Origin: Granulicella sp. dw_53
GTDB lineage: Bacteria > Acidobacteriota > Terriglobia > Terriglobales > Acidobacteriaceae
Assembly (NCBI RefSeq): GCF_018449545.1
Contig: NZ_JAAVUR010000001.1
Span: 372,001 to 436,000 of the forward strand
Reading direction: 5' to 3'
Length of the DNA: 64,000 bases
The position numbers and the translations under genes were made by a program. Below, in pieces: positions 9,048 to 20,019 of the stretch (its first letter is position 1; every line of letters starts with the position of its first letter). The notes below the pieces were generated by a model, which saw only the letters and a program-made list of their open reading frames with translations, ran no database searches and was not told the origin of the DNA.

Positions 9048-9745
9048 GCTTCCAGCATGGAGGTTGCCGGGGCAGACGGTGCGGGAGGAATTCTCTCGGC
9101 GACGATGCGATGGATATATCTCTGAATTTCTTCGATGCTGTCGTTGCCTTCGATAGATACGACCCGTTGCGGTTCGCGAGCGGCGATCTCCTGGTACTTG
9201 GCATAGATGCGACTGTAGAACTCGTCCGACTCGCGCTCGAACCGGTTTTCGTCTGTGCCCTGGGACTGGATGCTGCGGTGATTGCGGCGCCGAGCACGGT
9301 GCAGGCTGGCATCGAGCGGCGGCAGAAGCAGAAGTGTGAGGTCCGGCTGAAGGTCGTCGCAGACGGCCGCGTGCATGGCGAGGATGCGTTCGCTGCCCAG
9401 TTGGCGGCCTCCACCCTGGTAGGCCTCGGAGGAGTCCGTAAAGCGGTCGCAGAGAACGATGTGGCCCGCGGCCAACGCCGGGGCAATGATCTCGGCGATA
9501 GCTTGAGCCCTGTCGGCGAACATCAGGGTCAACTCCGCGATAGGAGAGATCGTGCCGAGCGCCGCTTCGGAGCGGGAGTCGAGCAGGACGCTGCGAAGGC
9601 GGTCTCCGAGAGCCGTGCCGCCGGGCTGCCGAAGGCTGACCACCGTGTGACCCTGCTCAGTGAGTGTAGCCGCGAGCCGGCGCAGTTGGGTCGTCTTGCC
9701 GGAGCCGTCCAGACCTTCGAAGGTGATGAAGTAACCGCGGGGCAT
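9044..9745 (-). CDS. tmk: Thymidylate kinase
   Basis: This gene phosphorylates dTMP to dTDP with ATP. The 233-residue product has the P-loop FEGLDGSGKTTQ at residues 8-19, the DR-motif LCDRFTDSSEAYQGGGR near 100-116 and the Arg-rich segment RARRRN near 155. It runs a little longer than typical tmk because of a C-terminal Pro/Ala tail. No ribosome binding site is visible; instead TAAACT stands 6 bases before the ATG, which suggests a leaderless transcript. The P450 gene follows with a 4-base overlap. Confidence 0.95.
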   Translation of the reverse strand: MPRGYFITFEGLDGSGKTTQLRRLAATLTEQGHTVVSLRQPGGTALGDRLRSVLLDSRSEAALGTISPIAELTLMFADRAQAIAEIIAPALAAGHIVLCDRFTDSSEAYQGGGRQLGSERILAMHAAVCDDLQPDLTLLLLPPLDASLHRARRRNHRSIQSQGTDENRFERESDEFYSRIYAKYQEIAAREPQRVVSIEGNDSIEEIQRYIHRIVAERIPPAPSAPATSMLEA

Positions 9746-9754
9746 GGGTGGAGT

Positions 9755-10165
9755 TTATCGCAGCGGCGGTAGAGAAGGTTGAACCGCAGGGGCTGGAGCA
9801 TCGGAAGGAGGCGTGGCTTTGAGCATCGGAGAGGTCTGCCAACGAACCCCATCAGACGAGATGACCACCGCGAGCGGGCCTTCCGCGCCCTCGTTGAGGC
9901 CAGGCCCGCCAGAGGTATGGTCTTTGCGCGAGCTATCGGTGTAGCTCAGCTTCAGGAATCCCGATCCGAGGACCTTGAAGCGGTAGTGAAAATCTGCACC
10001 CGGCGCAAGGTTCTGGGTGCCGAAACTGGCAGAAGGATAAGCCACTTCGATCAAAGTGATCGGGGTGGCGGTGCGGTTGCTGACGGTGGCTTCGACGTAG
10101 GGGGAGTGGCAGCCGGTAGCTGCGAGCATAAGCCCGAGAGAGACGAGAATGCGGGTAAAGCGCAT
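9755..10165 (-). CDS. Small predicted lipoprotein of unknown function
   Basis: The 136-residue product starts with a lipoprotein signal (MRFTRILVSLGLMLAATGC), lipidated Cys at residue 19. After it comes a beta-rich region (EATVSNRTATPITLIEVAYPSA) with the look of an immunoglobulin-like or FxLYD-like fold, then a Pro/Ala-rich C-terminus. I placed the start at 10165 because the lipobox only makes sense from there; the frame is open further upstream only as a shadow of lpxD. It sits between lpxD and tmk on the same strand and may share their transcript. The function is unknown. Confidence 0.72.
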   Translation of the reverse strand: MRFTRILVSLGLMLAATGCHSPYVEATVSNRTATPITLIEVAYPSASFGTQNLAPGADFHYRFKVLGSGFLKLSYTDSSRKDHTSGGPGLNEGAEGPLAVVISSDGVRWQTSPMLKATPPSDAPAPAVQPSLPPLR

Positions 10166-10223
10166 AGAGGTGAGGGTATCAGGTGCGGCAGAACCATCGC
10201 CTGCGTACCTTGTGGAAGGAATC

Positions 10224-11231
10224 CTATTTCCCAAAACGTTTGAGCTCGCGGAAGAGTTCCGGGATCCTCGGGAATCGCGCCATCGCTCGAAGCCACTCCG
10301 AGTTGTCGATCGCCGGAGTACCGCTGACCGTCTTGCCAGGAGCGACATTCCCGGCGACTCCAGACTGGGCGGTGACGATCGCTCCATCCCCGATGGTATT
10401 GTGGCCGGCACTGCCAGCCTGTCCGGCGAGGATGACATTCTTCCCCACGGTGGTTGAGCCGGCGAGGCCGACCTGGGCGCAGAGGAGGGAATCAGGACCG
10501 ACTGTACTGCCGTGGCCGACCTGTACAAGGTTGTCGATCTTTCCGCCCGCCTGAATAAGGGTCTGGCCGATGGAGGCGCGGTCAATGGTGGAGTTGGCCT
10601 GGACCTCCACATCGTCTTCGAGGACCGTCGTGCCAGACTGCCTGATCTTGTACCAGGCCTTTCCCAGGGGCGCAGCGTGATCGCGGGCGAAGCCATAGCC
10701 GTCCGCTCCGATGATGGCCCCGTTCTGGAGCGTCACATGGCTGCCAAGACGGCAATGCTCACGGACGACCGCATGGGCGTGGGCGAAGAAGTGATCGCCG
10801 ACCGTGGCGTAGGGGTAGAGGACGACGTGCGGCAGAATCACGGCGTTATCCCCGACCGTGACATGCTCGGAGAGCACCGCATAGGCCCCGATATGTGCGT
10901 TAGCGCCAACGCGTGCCGTTGGTTCGATGACAGCGGTCGGATGAATCCCGGGAGCGTATACAGGAGACTGGTAGAAGAGCTCAATGGCGCGGGCGAAGGC
11001 GAGGTACGGATTATCGAGGCGGAGCGTGGCGGACGGAATCTCCGGGAACGTGGGCTCAACCAACACAGCCGTAGCTTGAGTCGTACGGGCCAGGCCGCTG
11101 TACTTAGGGTTGGCAACAAAGGTGACGTCGCCAGGGCCGGCGATTTCAAGACCGGCAACTCCAGTGACCTCAACTGAGGGGTCTCCCTGGAGGGTGGCGC
11201 CCAGATGATGGGCGAGATCGGCGAGGGTCAT
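10224..11231 (-). CDS. lpxD: UDP-3-O-acylglucosamine N-acyltransferase
   Basis: LpxD adds the N-linked hydroxyacyl chain in lipid A synthesis, using acyl-ACP. The 335-residue product has the N-terminal uridine-binding domain (VTFVANPKYSG near residue 35-45), then about ten left-handed hexapeptide repeats (from HIGAYAVL to the segment TIGDGAIVTAQSGV), and the catalytic His at about 240 in NLVQVGHGSTVG. A C-terminal helical tail follows. No fabZ or lpxA lies beside it here, unlike in Proteobacteria. The start lacks a ribosome binding site; TAAAAT stands 6 bases before the ATG, so the message may be leaderless. Confidence 0.96.
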   Translation of the reverse strand: MTLADLAHHLGATLQGDPSVEVTGVAGLEIAGPGDVTFVANPKYSGLARTTQATAVLVEPTFPEIPSATLRLDNPYLAFARAIELFYQSPVYAPGIHPTAVIEPTARVGANAHIGAYAVLSEHVTVGDNAVILPHVVLYPYATVGDHFFAHAHAVVREHCRLGSHVTLQNGAIIGADGYGFARDHAAPLGKAWYKIRQSGTTVLEDDVEVQANSTIDRASIGQTLIQAGGKIDNLVQVGHGSTVGPDSLLCAQVGLAGSTTVGKNVILAGQAGSAGHNTIGDGAIVTAQSGVAGNVAPGKTVSGTPAIDNSEWLRAMARFPRIPELFRELKRFGK

Positions 11232-11304
11232 AGAACAATTTTAGCGGACTTACGGGACCTTGAGTTTCGTGCCGACATCCGCTATTCGACGGCAGGCGAG
11301 AATG

Positions 11305-11868
11305 CTAGTTCGGGCGGGCGTTCGGCGGAAGCTCCGCGCTGAAGAGATCCTGCTGCTGGTCGTTAGTCATTGTTCCCGGATCGAGAGGCCCTGGCTTCTT
11401 CTTGGAGGGAGAGGTGATGACAGCCAGCAGGGTCAACTCAGCGATGGAGGTCCGCGGGACGAAGATGCGCTGGGTGTTGGAGCGTATATCGGGCGGGGTA
11501 AGGAACAGGCCCGCGTCGTTGACGAGATCGTCGAGCAGGGTATGGTCGGTCGGAGCAAGTCCTTCCAGGAGATCACCGGAGGTAAAACTGAGCCGGAGCC
11601 AAAGACCCTCAGAGCGGGGCCGCGCCAGGAAAGTACGGCGGGTCAGACGTTCCGGGTTAACGGTGTCGTTGAGGTTGAAGTCGCGGACATAGCTGATCAG
11701 CTTCAGATCGTTGAGCAGGATGGGCACCACCCGGCCAGAGAGGTCCAGCAGATCCAGGGCGCGGTTGCGGACGAAGCCCGAGACAGCCAGGTAACCGGGG
11801 AGGATGTCGGTCTGGCCACCTGGACGAAATCGGCGAAGGATGACCTTCTTATGGGAGGAAGACGGCAT
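11305..11868 (-). CDS. Conserved hypothetical protein
   Basis: The 187-residue product has no signal peptide or membrane segment. Its first half (HKKVILRRFRPGGQTDILPGYLAVSGF, then LDLLDLSGRVVPILLNDLKLISYVRDF) looks like small beta-rich PilZ- or SH3-like repeats that I associate with uncharacterised acidobacterial proteins; this is memory of the style, not a search. The C-terminal 40 residues are low-complexity and charged. The gene lies 73 bases upstream of lpxD on the same strand and could be the first gene of that operon. Function unknown. Confidence 0.72.
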   Translation of the reverse strand: MPSSSHKKVILRRFRPGGQTDILPGYLAVSGFVRNRALDLLDLSGRVVPILLNDLKLISYVRDFNLNDTVNPERLTRRTFLARPRSEGLWLRLSFTSGDLLEGLAPTDHTLLDDLVNDAGLFLTPPDIRSNTQRIFVPRTSIAELTLLAVITSPSKKKPGPLDPGTMTNDQQQDLFSAELPPNARPN

Positions 11869-12133
11869 AAACGTTCAGGCGGATTGTCGCATGCTGCCGA
11901 GCCGAGCAACGGAAAAGGTGCAAACAGGGTAGCGAATTTGCCACTGCTGTGTTACATTTGAGCTTTGCGTTGAGCTTCAAGATCTTTCTAAACGGTTGAT
12001 ATGTCGGGCTTTAGAGTCGGGATCTGCAGTCTGTAGAGATATGGGACAAGGACCGATTCGGGCTGGACGGCGGGCGGTTTAGGCTGAATGGCGCAAACCC
12101 GGCAACCGCCGGTATGGAGTGTACGCAGCAGAT

Positions 12134-14062
12134 ATGGCCGACTACATCTACCTGCTTGAAAACAGACTTTCTGCCGCGCAACAGGCGGCGTTACTTGCAG
12201 TGCGCGAAGTTGCTCGTGCCAAAGGGCTTACGGTATTTCTCGTAGGCGGTGCAGTACGCGATCTTACCAGTGGATCGCCCGTAAGAGACCTGGATGTAGT
12301 GGTTCAGGGAAATGCTCTCAAGCTCAAGAAAGATATAGAGAAAGTTGGCGGCTCGATCTCGGGAGAGTTCGAAACCGGCCAGTCCCTCTTTGTTCGATTT
12401 GAGGGTGGGGTGCGGATGGAGATTGGCAGCACGCTGTCGGTCACCTTCCCCAAGCCCGGCAAGATGCTCGTCAAACCTGCGACCATCCTTGAGGACCTTC
12501 GGCGGCGGGACTTTACCGCGAACGCCATGGCCCTCTCCCTCAACGACGGCTCCTACGGCCTGCTGATGGACCCCCTGAACGGCGTGGCGGACATCGAAAA
12601 CCGCGAGCTGCGGCTAGTCACCAACTACGGCTTCATCGAAGATCCGGTGCGGATGATCCGTGCGGCCCGCTACATGGCTCGCCTCGGCTGGACGATGGAA
12701 GAGCGGACTCAGGCCCGTTATGAGACCGGCAAGCAAGAGGGTTATATCTCTGCGATGCAGGACTTCCACCGCGGCTATGAGACGGAGGAGATCTTCCACG
12801 AGGAGGATCCTCTGCGTGTCCTGCGGCGGCTGGAGAACGAGGGTTGGATGCAGCACCTCTTTCCAGCGCTGAGCGCGGCCAAGGCCAATGTTCCGGAGCT
12901 GGACCGTCTGCGCGAGAGCCAGACCCAGTTGCAGATGCAGGGTATTCATCCCGAGGCAGCGGCAGCGAACTTTCCGCTATTGACCGCAAAGATGACCCCC
13001 AAGGAGATCGCCTCTCTGAAAGAGAGCTTCCCGCGGAAGGGCTTTGTGGATGAGATCGCCGCGCTCGAAGGCGACACCAAGGAGTTTTTGACCCAGTTCA
13101 CAGGCAAAGGCGCGGCCCTGCCGTCGCAGGCCTGGAAGCTGCTGCACACCGCCAAGCCTGAGGCGGTCCTATGGGCGGCACACACCAGCAAGAGCCCCTC
13201 CGTGCTGGCGAAGTTCAAGAGCTTCTACACCGAGTGGCCACAGGCTAAGTTGAAGATTCCATACGCCCAGATGCAGGAGATGCGGATTGTGCCCGGTATC
13301 CCAGGCTACGGCGAGCTGTTGGACAAACTCTTCTTCGAGCTGATGGACGGAAACCTGGGCACCGTCGAAGAGATGAAGGCCTTCCTCGAGCCTTACTCGC
13401 CGCCCGCTCCGCCGCCTACGGTACACCTGCGTCGGCCCCGAGCGGCCAAGAAGGACGCCAAAGTCGCCAAGGGCAAGAAGAAGGACACCGGCGACGAGGA
13501 TGACGAGGACAATCTCTCTGACGACGGCGATGAGATCGAGCTGCCCGAACCGGATGTAGATGCGGACGAAGATGACGAAGTGGATGAAGACGACGAAGCC
13601 ATCGAAAAGCCTGTAAAGGCAACGAAGGCTGTCGTCGTGAAGCCCGCGCCGGTCGCCAAGACTGCTCCTGTGGTCGCGGCTCCGGCCAAACCAGCGACAG
13701 GCGAGAGCAAAAAGGCCTCCGCTCCTCAGATCGCCTCAAAGACGATCGCCAAGCCAGCCGCGCCTGCAGTGAAAGGGAAGGCGCCCGTCAAGCAGGCAGT
13801 AAAGGCCGTCGCGAAGCCAGCGGCAAAGGCTCCTGCGAAGAAGGTAGCGGCAAAGCCAGTTGTGGCTAAGAAGGCTGCGGTGAAGGTCGCAGCGAAGAAG
13901 GCACATGTAAAACACGCCCCGGTCAAAGTAGCGGCGAAAAAAGCCCCCGCGAAGGCCCCGGCGAAAAAAGCTGTCTTGAAGGCTCCAGCAAAGAGCGCTC
14001 CGCTCAAGAAGGCTCCGGCCAAGAAAGCTCCAGCGAAGGTTGCGGCAAAGAAGAAGCGTTAG
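12134..14062 (+). CDS. CCA-adding/poly(A) polymerase-family enzyme with histone-H1-like tail
   Basis: The N-terminal part is a class II nucleotidyltransferase: VGGAVRDL and the metal-binding VRDLDVVV (DxD) near residues 30-50, [11 protein letters not shown] near 130 and [18 protein letters not shown] near 165, then the RNA-binding [12 protein letters not shown] segment. It should add CCA or poly(A) to RNA ends. From about residue 418 a 220-residue disordered tail follows: a basic linker, an acidic stretch (about 452-490, nearly all Asp/Glu) and a 150-residue Lys/Ala/Pro tail with repeated AKKAPAK-like units typical of histone H1. I use ATG 12134; an in-frame GTG 15 bases upstream is possible. 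Confidence 0.88.
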   Translation: MADYIYLLENRLSAAQQAALLAVREVARAKGLTVFLVGGAVRDLTSGSPVRDLDVVVQGNALKLKKDIEKVGGSISGEFETGQSLFVRFEGGVRMEIGSTLSVTFPKPGKMLVKPATILEDLRRRDFTANAMALSLNDGSYGLLMDPLNGVADIENRELRLVTNYGFIEDPVRMIRAARYMARLGWTMEERTQARYETGKQEGYISAMQDFHRGYETEEIFHEEDPLRVLRRLENEGWMQHLFPALSAAKANVPELDRLRESQTQLQMQGIHPEAAAANFPLLTAKMTPKEIASLKESFPRKGFVDEIAALEGDTKEFLTQFTGKGAALPSQAWKLLHTAKPEAVLWAAHTSKSPSVLAKFKSFYTEWPQAKLKIPYAQMQEMRIVPGIPGYGELLDKLFFELMDGNLGTVEEMKAFLEPYSPPAPPPTVHLRRPRAAKKDAKVAKGKKKDTGDEDDEDNLSDDGDEIELPEPDVDADEDDEVDEDDEAIEKPVKATKAVVVKPAPVAKTAPVVAAPAKPATGESKKASAPQIASKTIAKPAAPAVKGKAPVKQAVKAVAKPAAKAPAKKVAAKPVVAKKAAVKVAAKKAHVKHAPVKVAAKKAPAKAPAKKAVLKAPAKSAPLKKAPAKKAPAKVAAKKKR

Positions 14063-14170
14063 TCTTCGAAGTTCGAGGAGAGTAGTCGGAAGAACGGCTT
14101 ACCTATTGCGTGCCGCGGACTCAAGACCCATAGTGCGGATTGAGCTCCACTTTGTGTCCGTAGGAATGAT

Positions 14171-14464
14171 CTAAGCCTTTACCCGTCGACCCAGCACGCC
14201 TCGAGCCGTCAGTGCGTCGATCTCCGAGAGAACTAGCGCAGCCTCATCCTCCAGCTCAATCCGTTGACGCTCATAGTCCGCCTCCGGATATTTGCCGGCC
14301 TGGAACTCGAAGCTCAGGTCACGCAGGTTCTCGTAGATGACGTCCTTGCGTTCGCGTAGATAGTCCACCCGCGTCTTATCTACCTGCACAAAGGGATTGC
14401 GGTCTGGCCAGAAGATATAAAGAAATAGGGCCAGGGTAAGGCCAATCGCAGCCAGAATGCTCAT
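14171..14464 (-). CDS. CcmI-like small membrane protein
   Basis: The 97-residue product has one N-terminal transmembrane helix (ILAAIGLTLALFLYIFW) and then a charged helical region (DYLRERKDVIYENLRDLSFEFQAGKYPEADYERQR) of the type seen at the N-terminus of CcmI, which helps present apocytochrome to the haem lyase. The motif GKYPEADYE matches the usual GKLSEEDYE. The TPR domain of full CcmI is missing. The start overlaps the ccmH stop by one base (TGATG), so it belongs to the cytochrome c maturation operon. Confidence 0.75.
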   Translation of the reverse strand: MSILAAIGLTLALFLYIFWPDRNPFVQVDKTRVDYLRERKDVIYENLRDLSFEFQAGKYPEADYERQRIELEDEAALVLSEIDALTARGVLGRRVKA

Positions 14465-14931
14465 CAGTACTCCGTCTCCCTGCGAATTCGTTCGCGCATC
14501 CCATCCACGTTGCTGGCTCCCACCGCCGCTGAGATAGGGATATGCCTGCCGCTACGCAGCTTCCAGACTCGAATCAGAACTGCCGTGCCCAGCGTACCGA
14601 GAACGAACAGAACCAGCGGAACGATCCACGCAACGTTATCGAAGCCGCCGCGCATCGGCGCAGCCAACACCGTCGCCCCATACTTCTCCACGAACCAGTT
14701 CATGATCGAAGTGTCGGTGCCGCCGCTCGCGACCTGCTGCCGCAGCTCCCCAATCATGCGGTCCGAGTCAGGACATCCCACATGGTTGCACTCCAGCAGG
14801 ATCTGCCCACAGCCACAGGCGCACATCATATGGTGGCCGATCCTGCCGTACCGCGAGTTAGCGTCGCCCGCTCCAAGCATTACCACCGCAAGAAGACAGA
14901 CGATCAGACCCTGGCTCATCCGTTTAAGCAT
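14464..14931 (-). CDS. ccmH: Cytochrome c biogenesis protein CcmH
   Basis: CcmH is the thiol-reducing partner of the haem lyase. The 155-residue product has a signal/anchor, the cysteine motif CACGCGQILLECNHVGCP at about residues 37-54, which is the CxCGC variant and not the proteobacterial LRCxxCQ, a helical segment and a C-terminal transmembrane helix (IVPLVLFVLGTLGTAVLIRVW). It overlaps ccmF by 8 bases and the CcmI-like gene by one, so all three are one operon. Confidence 0.87.
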   Translation of the reverse strand: MLKRMSQGLIVCLLAVVMLGAGDANSRYGRIGHHMMCACGCGQILLECNHVGCPDSDRMIGELRQQVASGGTDTSIMNWFVEKYGATVLAAPMRGGFDNVAWIVPLVLFVLGTLGTAVLIRVWKLRSGRHIPISAAVGASNVDGMRERIRRETEY

Positions 14932-16990
14932 GATGAGCCTCAGCCGCGATCGGGGCCACTACTGGAACCCGTGCAGGCACAGCCACTCGGACCATATTCG
15001 GCACCAGCGCCAGGAACGTTCCAAAGACCACAATCAGTACTCCGATCCAGATCCAGTTCATCAGCGGATTCAGGAACACCTTGATGATCGGCTTGTCCGT
15101 ATCGGGATTCTTACCCTCATAGATCACATAGAGATCGTTCGCCAAAGTAGACCGCAACGCCACCATCGTCGAGGAGGTCTGGCTTGCAATATAAAACCGC
15201 TTCTCCGGCGCCAACTGCGTCAGCTTTTTTCCGCCCTTGAAGACGTCGAGCAGCGCATACTCCGTATCGAAGTTCGGATTGCTGTCCTGGGTAAAGCTCT
15301 GGCACACCAGCTTGAACGGCCCCAACTGCATGGAGTCGCCAAAGCCCATCTCCTGTTCACGCGACTGATTGAACGCGCCGCCGGCGATCCCAATGAACAT
15401 CACCACGATCCCGAAGTGCACCACATAACCGCCATACCGTCGTGTGTTGCGCCGTACCAGCAAAAGCGTTGAGGTCAGCAGATTCTTGCCCGTCTGCGTC
15501 CTCACCACTCCCGCGCCGCGCAGGAACTCAGCCGCAATCGCCGTCGTTACCCCGGCTGCCAGCGTGAACGTAATCAGGGAGAAGAGCTCCGCCTGCATGT
15601 CGTCACCCGCACTCCACGGCCGAACTCCCAACACCATCGTTGCGATAAACGTGACGCCCATCGCAATACCCGGCAGGACGAAGTTTCTCCGGATCGAACG
15701 TAGCGACGTCGAACGCCACGCGAGCAGTGGACCGATTCCCGTCAGGAACAACAGAAACAACCCGATGGGTAAATTCACCCGGTTATAGAACGGCGCACCA
15801 ACAGTGACCTTCGTGCCCTGCACATACTCACTCAAAACAGGGAAGAGGGTCCCCCAAAGAACCGTAAAGCAGGCCGCCAGCAGCACCAGGTTGTTGAACA
15901 GAAAGCTCGACTCCCGGCTCACCAGCGACTCCAGCCGATTCTCACTCTTCAAGTGGTCCTTCTGCTTGAAGAACGTAAACAGGCAAACTCCAAAGATCAC
16001 GATGATGAACCCGTAGAACCAATCGCCGATATCGGACGATGCGAAGGCATGAACCGAGCTCACGATGCCCGACCGCGTCAGCAACGTCCCCAGGATCGTC
16101 AGCATGAAGGTCGAGAAGATGAGCCACACGTTCCAGGTCTTCATCATCCCGCGCTTCTCCTGCATCATGACCGAATGCAGAAACGCAGTGCCCGTCAGCC
16201 ACGGCATTAGAGAGGCATTTTCGACCGGATCCCAGCCCCAGTATCCGCCCCAGCCCAACACGCTATAGGCCCAGTGCGCCCCCAGAAAGATTCCGCAGGT
16301 CAAGAACAGCCAAGTCACCATCGTCCATCGGCGGGTGATATGGATCCACTTCTCCCCTGGATACCTCATCATCAACGCACCCAGCGCAAATGCGAACGGC
16401 ACCGAGAACCCAACGTATCCCAGATACAACATCGGAGGATGGATCACCATCTCCGGATACTGCAGCAATGGATTCAAACCGAATCCATCCTGAGGCACCG
16501 GCCCCGGTTGAATCGCGAACGGCGGCGCGGCAAAGTTCAGTAGAAGAAGAAAGAAGAGCTGTATCGCTGCCAAAATCGTGGAAGCAAACGCTGTAAGCCG
16601 CACATCCACCCGATGGCGAATCCGCAGCACAAACCCATAGGCGCTCAACAGCCATGCCCACAGCAGAAGAGAGCCCTCCTGCCCAGACCACAAGGCGGAG
16701 AACTTATAGGCAGTGGGCAGCGCCCGGTTCGTATGATGAAGAATATAAGAGACGGAGTAGTCGTTCGTGAACGAGGCCCACACCAGCGCGAACGCTGCCC
16801 CGGTCAAAGCGACGAAGCTGCTGATGCCCGCCCGCCGGGCCGTCTCACCCAGCCGTCCTGCGCCCGCGTCGAGCCTGCCCGACCGCGTACGCCAAAGCGC
16901 TATTCCACCCATCACCAACGTATAAGCGCTTAAAGTAAGAGCCAGCAGCAAGGTAAAGCTGCCAAACTCCGGCATCGGGTGCAGTCGCAT
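14924..16990 (-). CDS. ccmF: Cytochrome c haem lyase CcmF
   Basis: The 688-residue protein has about 15 hydrophobic segments. The WWD-type haem-handling motif is seen as WGGYWGWDPVENASLMPW near residue 235-252, in the right place for the CcmF/NrfE family, and further conserved blocks are HHTNRALPTAYKFSALWSGQEGS and MYLGYVGFSVPFAFALGAL. CcmF ligates haem to apocytochrome c at the periplasmic face. Length and topology fit the family (about 650). It is followed by ccmH with an 8-base overlap; CcmA-E and a CcmG are not in the window. Confidence 0.95.
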   Translation of the reverse strand: MRLHPMPEFGSFTLLLALTLSAYTLVMGGIALWRTRSGRLDAGAGRLGETARRAGISSFVALTGAAFALVWASFTNDYSVSYILHHTNRALPTAYKFSALWSGQEGSLLLWAWLLSAYGFVLRIRHRVDVRLTAFASTILAAIQLFFLLLLNFAAPPFAIQPGPVPQDGFGLNPLLQYPEMVIHPPMLYLGYVGFSVPFAFALGALMMRYPGEKWIHITRRWTMVTWLFLTCGIFLGAHWAYSVLGWGGYWGWDPVENASLMPWLTGTAFLHSVMMQEKRGMMKTWNVWLIFSTFMLTILGTLLTRSGIVSSVHAFASSDIGDWFYGFIIVIFGVCLFTFFKQKDHLKSENRLESLVSRESSFLFNNLVLLAACFTVLWGTLFPVLSEYVQGTKVTVGAPFYNRVNLPIGLFLLFLTGIGPLLAWRSTSLRSIRRNFVLPGIAMGVTFIATMVLGVRPWSAGDDMQAELFSLITFTLAAGVTTAIAAEFLRGAGVVRTQTGKNLLTSTLLLVRRNTRRYGGYVVHFGIVVMFIGIAGGAFNQSREQEMGFGDSMQLGPFKLVCQSFTQDSNPNFDTEYALLDVFKGGKKLTQLAPEKRFYIASQTSSTMVALRSTLANDLYVIYEGKNPDTDKPIIKVFLNPLMNWIWIGVLIVVFGTFLALVPNMVRVAVPARVPVVAPIAAEAHHA

Positions 16991-17163
16991 GTTTCCTCTC
17001 CTGCCATTCTCTCAGGGGCAGCAGGGAACAGCAACAAAGCTGCTTGGTTACCGCACAAAAGCAATAAGAAAGCGCTCTTGGGGAACCGCCGCACCCGACG
17101 CGCAAAATCGCGCTCATTTTTTAAGATGGTCTCTTTATCTCACGGCAGGGTGTTTGGAATCAA

Positions 17164-17544
17164 TCAGGCTCGAGACTGATCCGGCAGCAACAGATTATGC
17201 ACACTGGCCAGCAAGTTATCCGGAAGCAGAGGTTTAACCCGGAAGACCACGTCCAGCCCCACGTAGTCGGCCTCCGCCTCGTCCAACCCGCTGATCACCA
17301 GTACAGGCAGATCGGGATGAGTAATCCGAAGCTCCTCCACGAACTCCGATCCACTCATCTCCGGCATCATATGGTCGGTAATAATCAGCCCAACTTCGGC
17401 GGGAAATTCGCTATTCTTAAGCTGATCCAGAGCGCGCCGTGGATTCAACACCGCAATTACGAAATATCCAGCCCTTCGTAAAATCGTCTGCCGTGTCGCT
17501 GCCTGTACCGCATTGTCATCAATCAAGAGCACGGCTGGTGTCAT
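17164..17544 (-). CDS. Stand-alone response-regulator receiver protein
   Basis: The 126-residue product is a single receiver domain with acidic residues (LLIDDNA), the phosphoacceptor in LIITDHMMPEMSG, Ser in VLVISG and the conserved Lys in FRVKPLLP. There is no output domain, so it acts by protein contact. I chose ATG 17544, where the domain starts and where GGAG lies about 11 bases upstream; the frame stays open further upstream. No kinase is adjacent. Confidence 0.88.
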   Translation of the reverse strand: MTPAVLLIDDNAVQAATRQTILRRAGYFVIAVLNPRRALDQLKNSEFPAEVGLIITDHMMPEMSGSEFVEELRITHPDLPVLVISGLDEAEADYVGLDVVFRVKPLLPDNLLASVHNLLLPDQSRA

Positions 17545-17788
17545 TCTTCTGCTAACTCCGTTCAATAATTCGTGGTCTGCAAGGGAAATTAACCCTGAGC
17601 CCATTGACAGCCTTTGTCCGACATCCGTCATATGAGTTTGCGCTTAAAGGCGTTGGATGCAAAACGACCAAGCAGAGTTTACCCCTTTTGTTGAAAAAAA
17701 TTCCCAGGCCCGGGCAGATCTTCCCATCCGCTTCCGGCTAGACGCATGGCACTAAACCGTTTACAGTTGCGCGATGCGGCATCGCCGC

Positions 17789-17794
17789 TAGAAT
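17789..17794 (+). promoter_or_regulatory. Possible -10 box for the symporter gene
   Basis: TAGAAT stands 19 bases before the GTG start of the symporter gene. No good -35 is visible, and the ribosome binding site (ATAAGG) is weak. Confidence 0.35.
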
Positions 17795-17813
17795 TGCACT
17801 TATAAGGCATATC

Positions 17814-19676
<1,863 letters not shown>

Positions 19677-19708
19677 CCCAAACCGCAATCCCTAACCCAG
19701 GAGTTCAA

Positions 19709-19963
19709 ATGGGACTCGACATCCGCATCCCCCTAGGTCTCATCTTTCTCATCACCGGCGGAATCATGAGCATCTACGGCTTCGTCACTCGCAACAGCGC
19801 CGAGATCTACGAGAAGTCCATGGGCATCAACCTCAATCTCACCTGGGGCGGCCTCATGTTTATCTTCGGCCTCATCATGTTTGTGGTTGGCAGACGCCAG
19901 AAGTGGCAGGACGACCCCATCGATCCGCGCCCTTGGGAAAAAGGCGACCGCCCTCTCCCATAG
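19709..19963 (+). CDS. Small two-helix membrane protein next to symporter
   Basis: The 84-residue product has two transmembrane helices (IPLGLIFLITGGIMSIYGF and WGGLMFIFGLIMFVVG) and a charged, Pro-rich C-terminus (DDPIDPRPWEKGDRPLP). The start is chosen because AGGAG precedes ATG 19709 by 6 bases. It lies 32 bases after the symporter stop and before a terminator, so the two genes form an operon. By analogy to other small proteins paired with SSS transporters it may be an accessory subunit; that is inference. Confidence 0.82.
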   Translation: MGLDIRIPLGLIFLITGGIMSIYGFVTRNSAEIYEKSMGINLNLTWGGLMFIFGLIMFVVGRRQKWQDDPIDPRPWEKGDRPLP

Positions 19964-19988
19964 CTCACGCCGTTTAGAGAAAGACAGC

Positions 19989-20013
19989 GGAGGCCCCAAG
20001 ACCCTGGGCCTCC
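19989..20013 (-). terminator. Hairpin between symporter operon and peroxidase
   Basis: An 8-bp stem GGAGGCCC with GGGCCTCC (9-base loop) lies between convergent genes. Read on the minus strand it is followed by CGCTGTCTTTCTC, so it could end the peroxidase transcript; the plus-strand side lacks a T-run. Confidence 0.6.
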
Positions 20014-20019
20014 ACAAGC

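Noticed and set aside
12040..12134. GC-rich leader of the nucleotidyltransferase gene with GGCGCAAACCCGGC as a c-di-GMP riboswitch
   Set aside because: A short CCGGC/GCCGG hairpin is present, but the GNRA tetraloop and the second helix of GEMM riboswitches are missing and the motif runs straight into the start codon.
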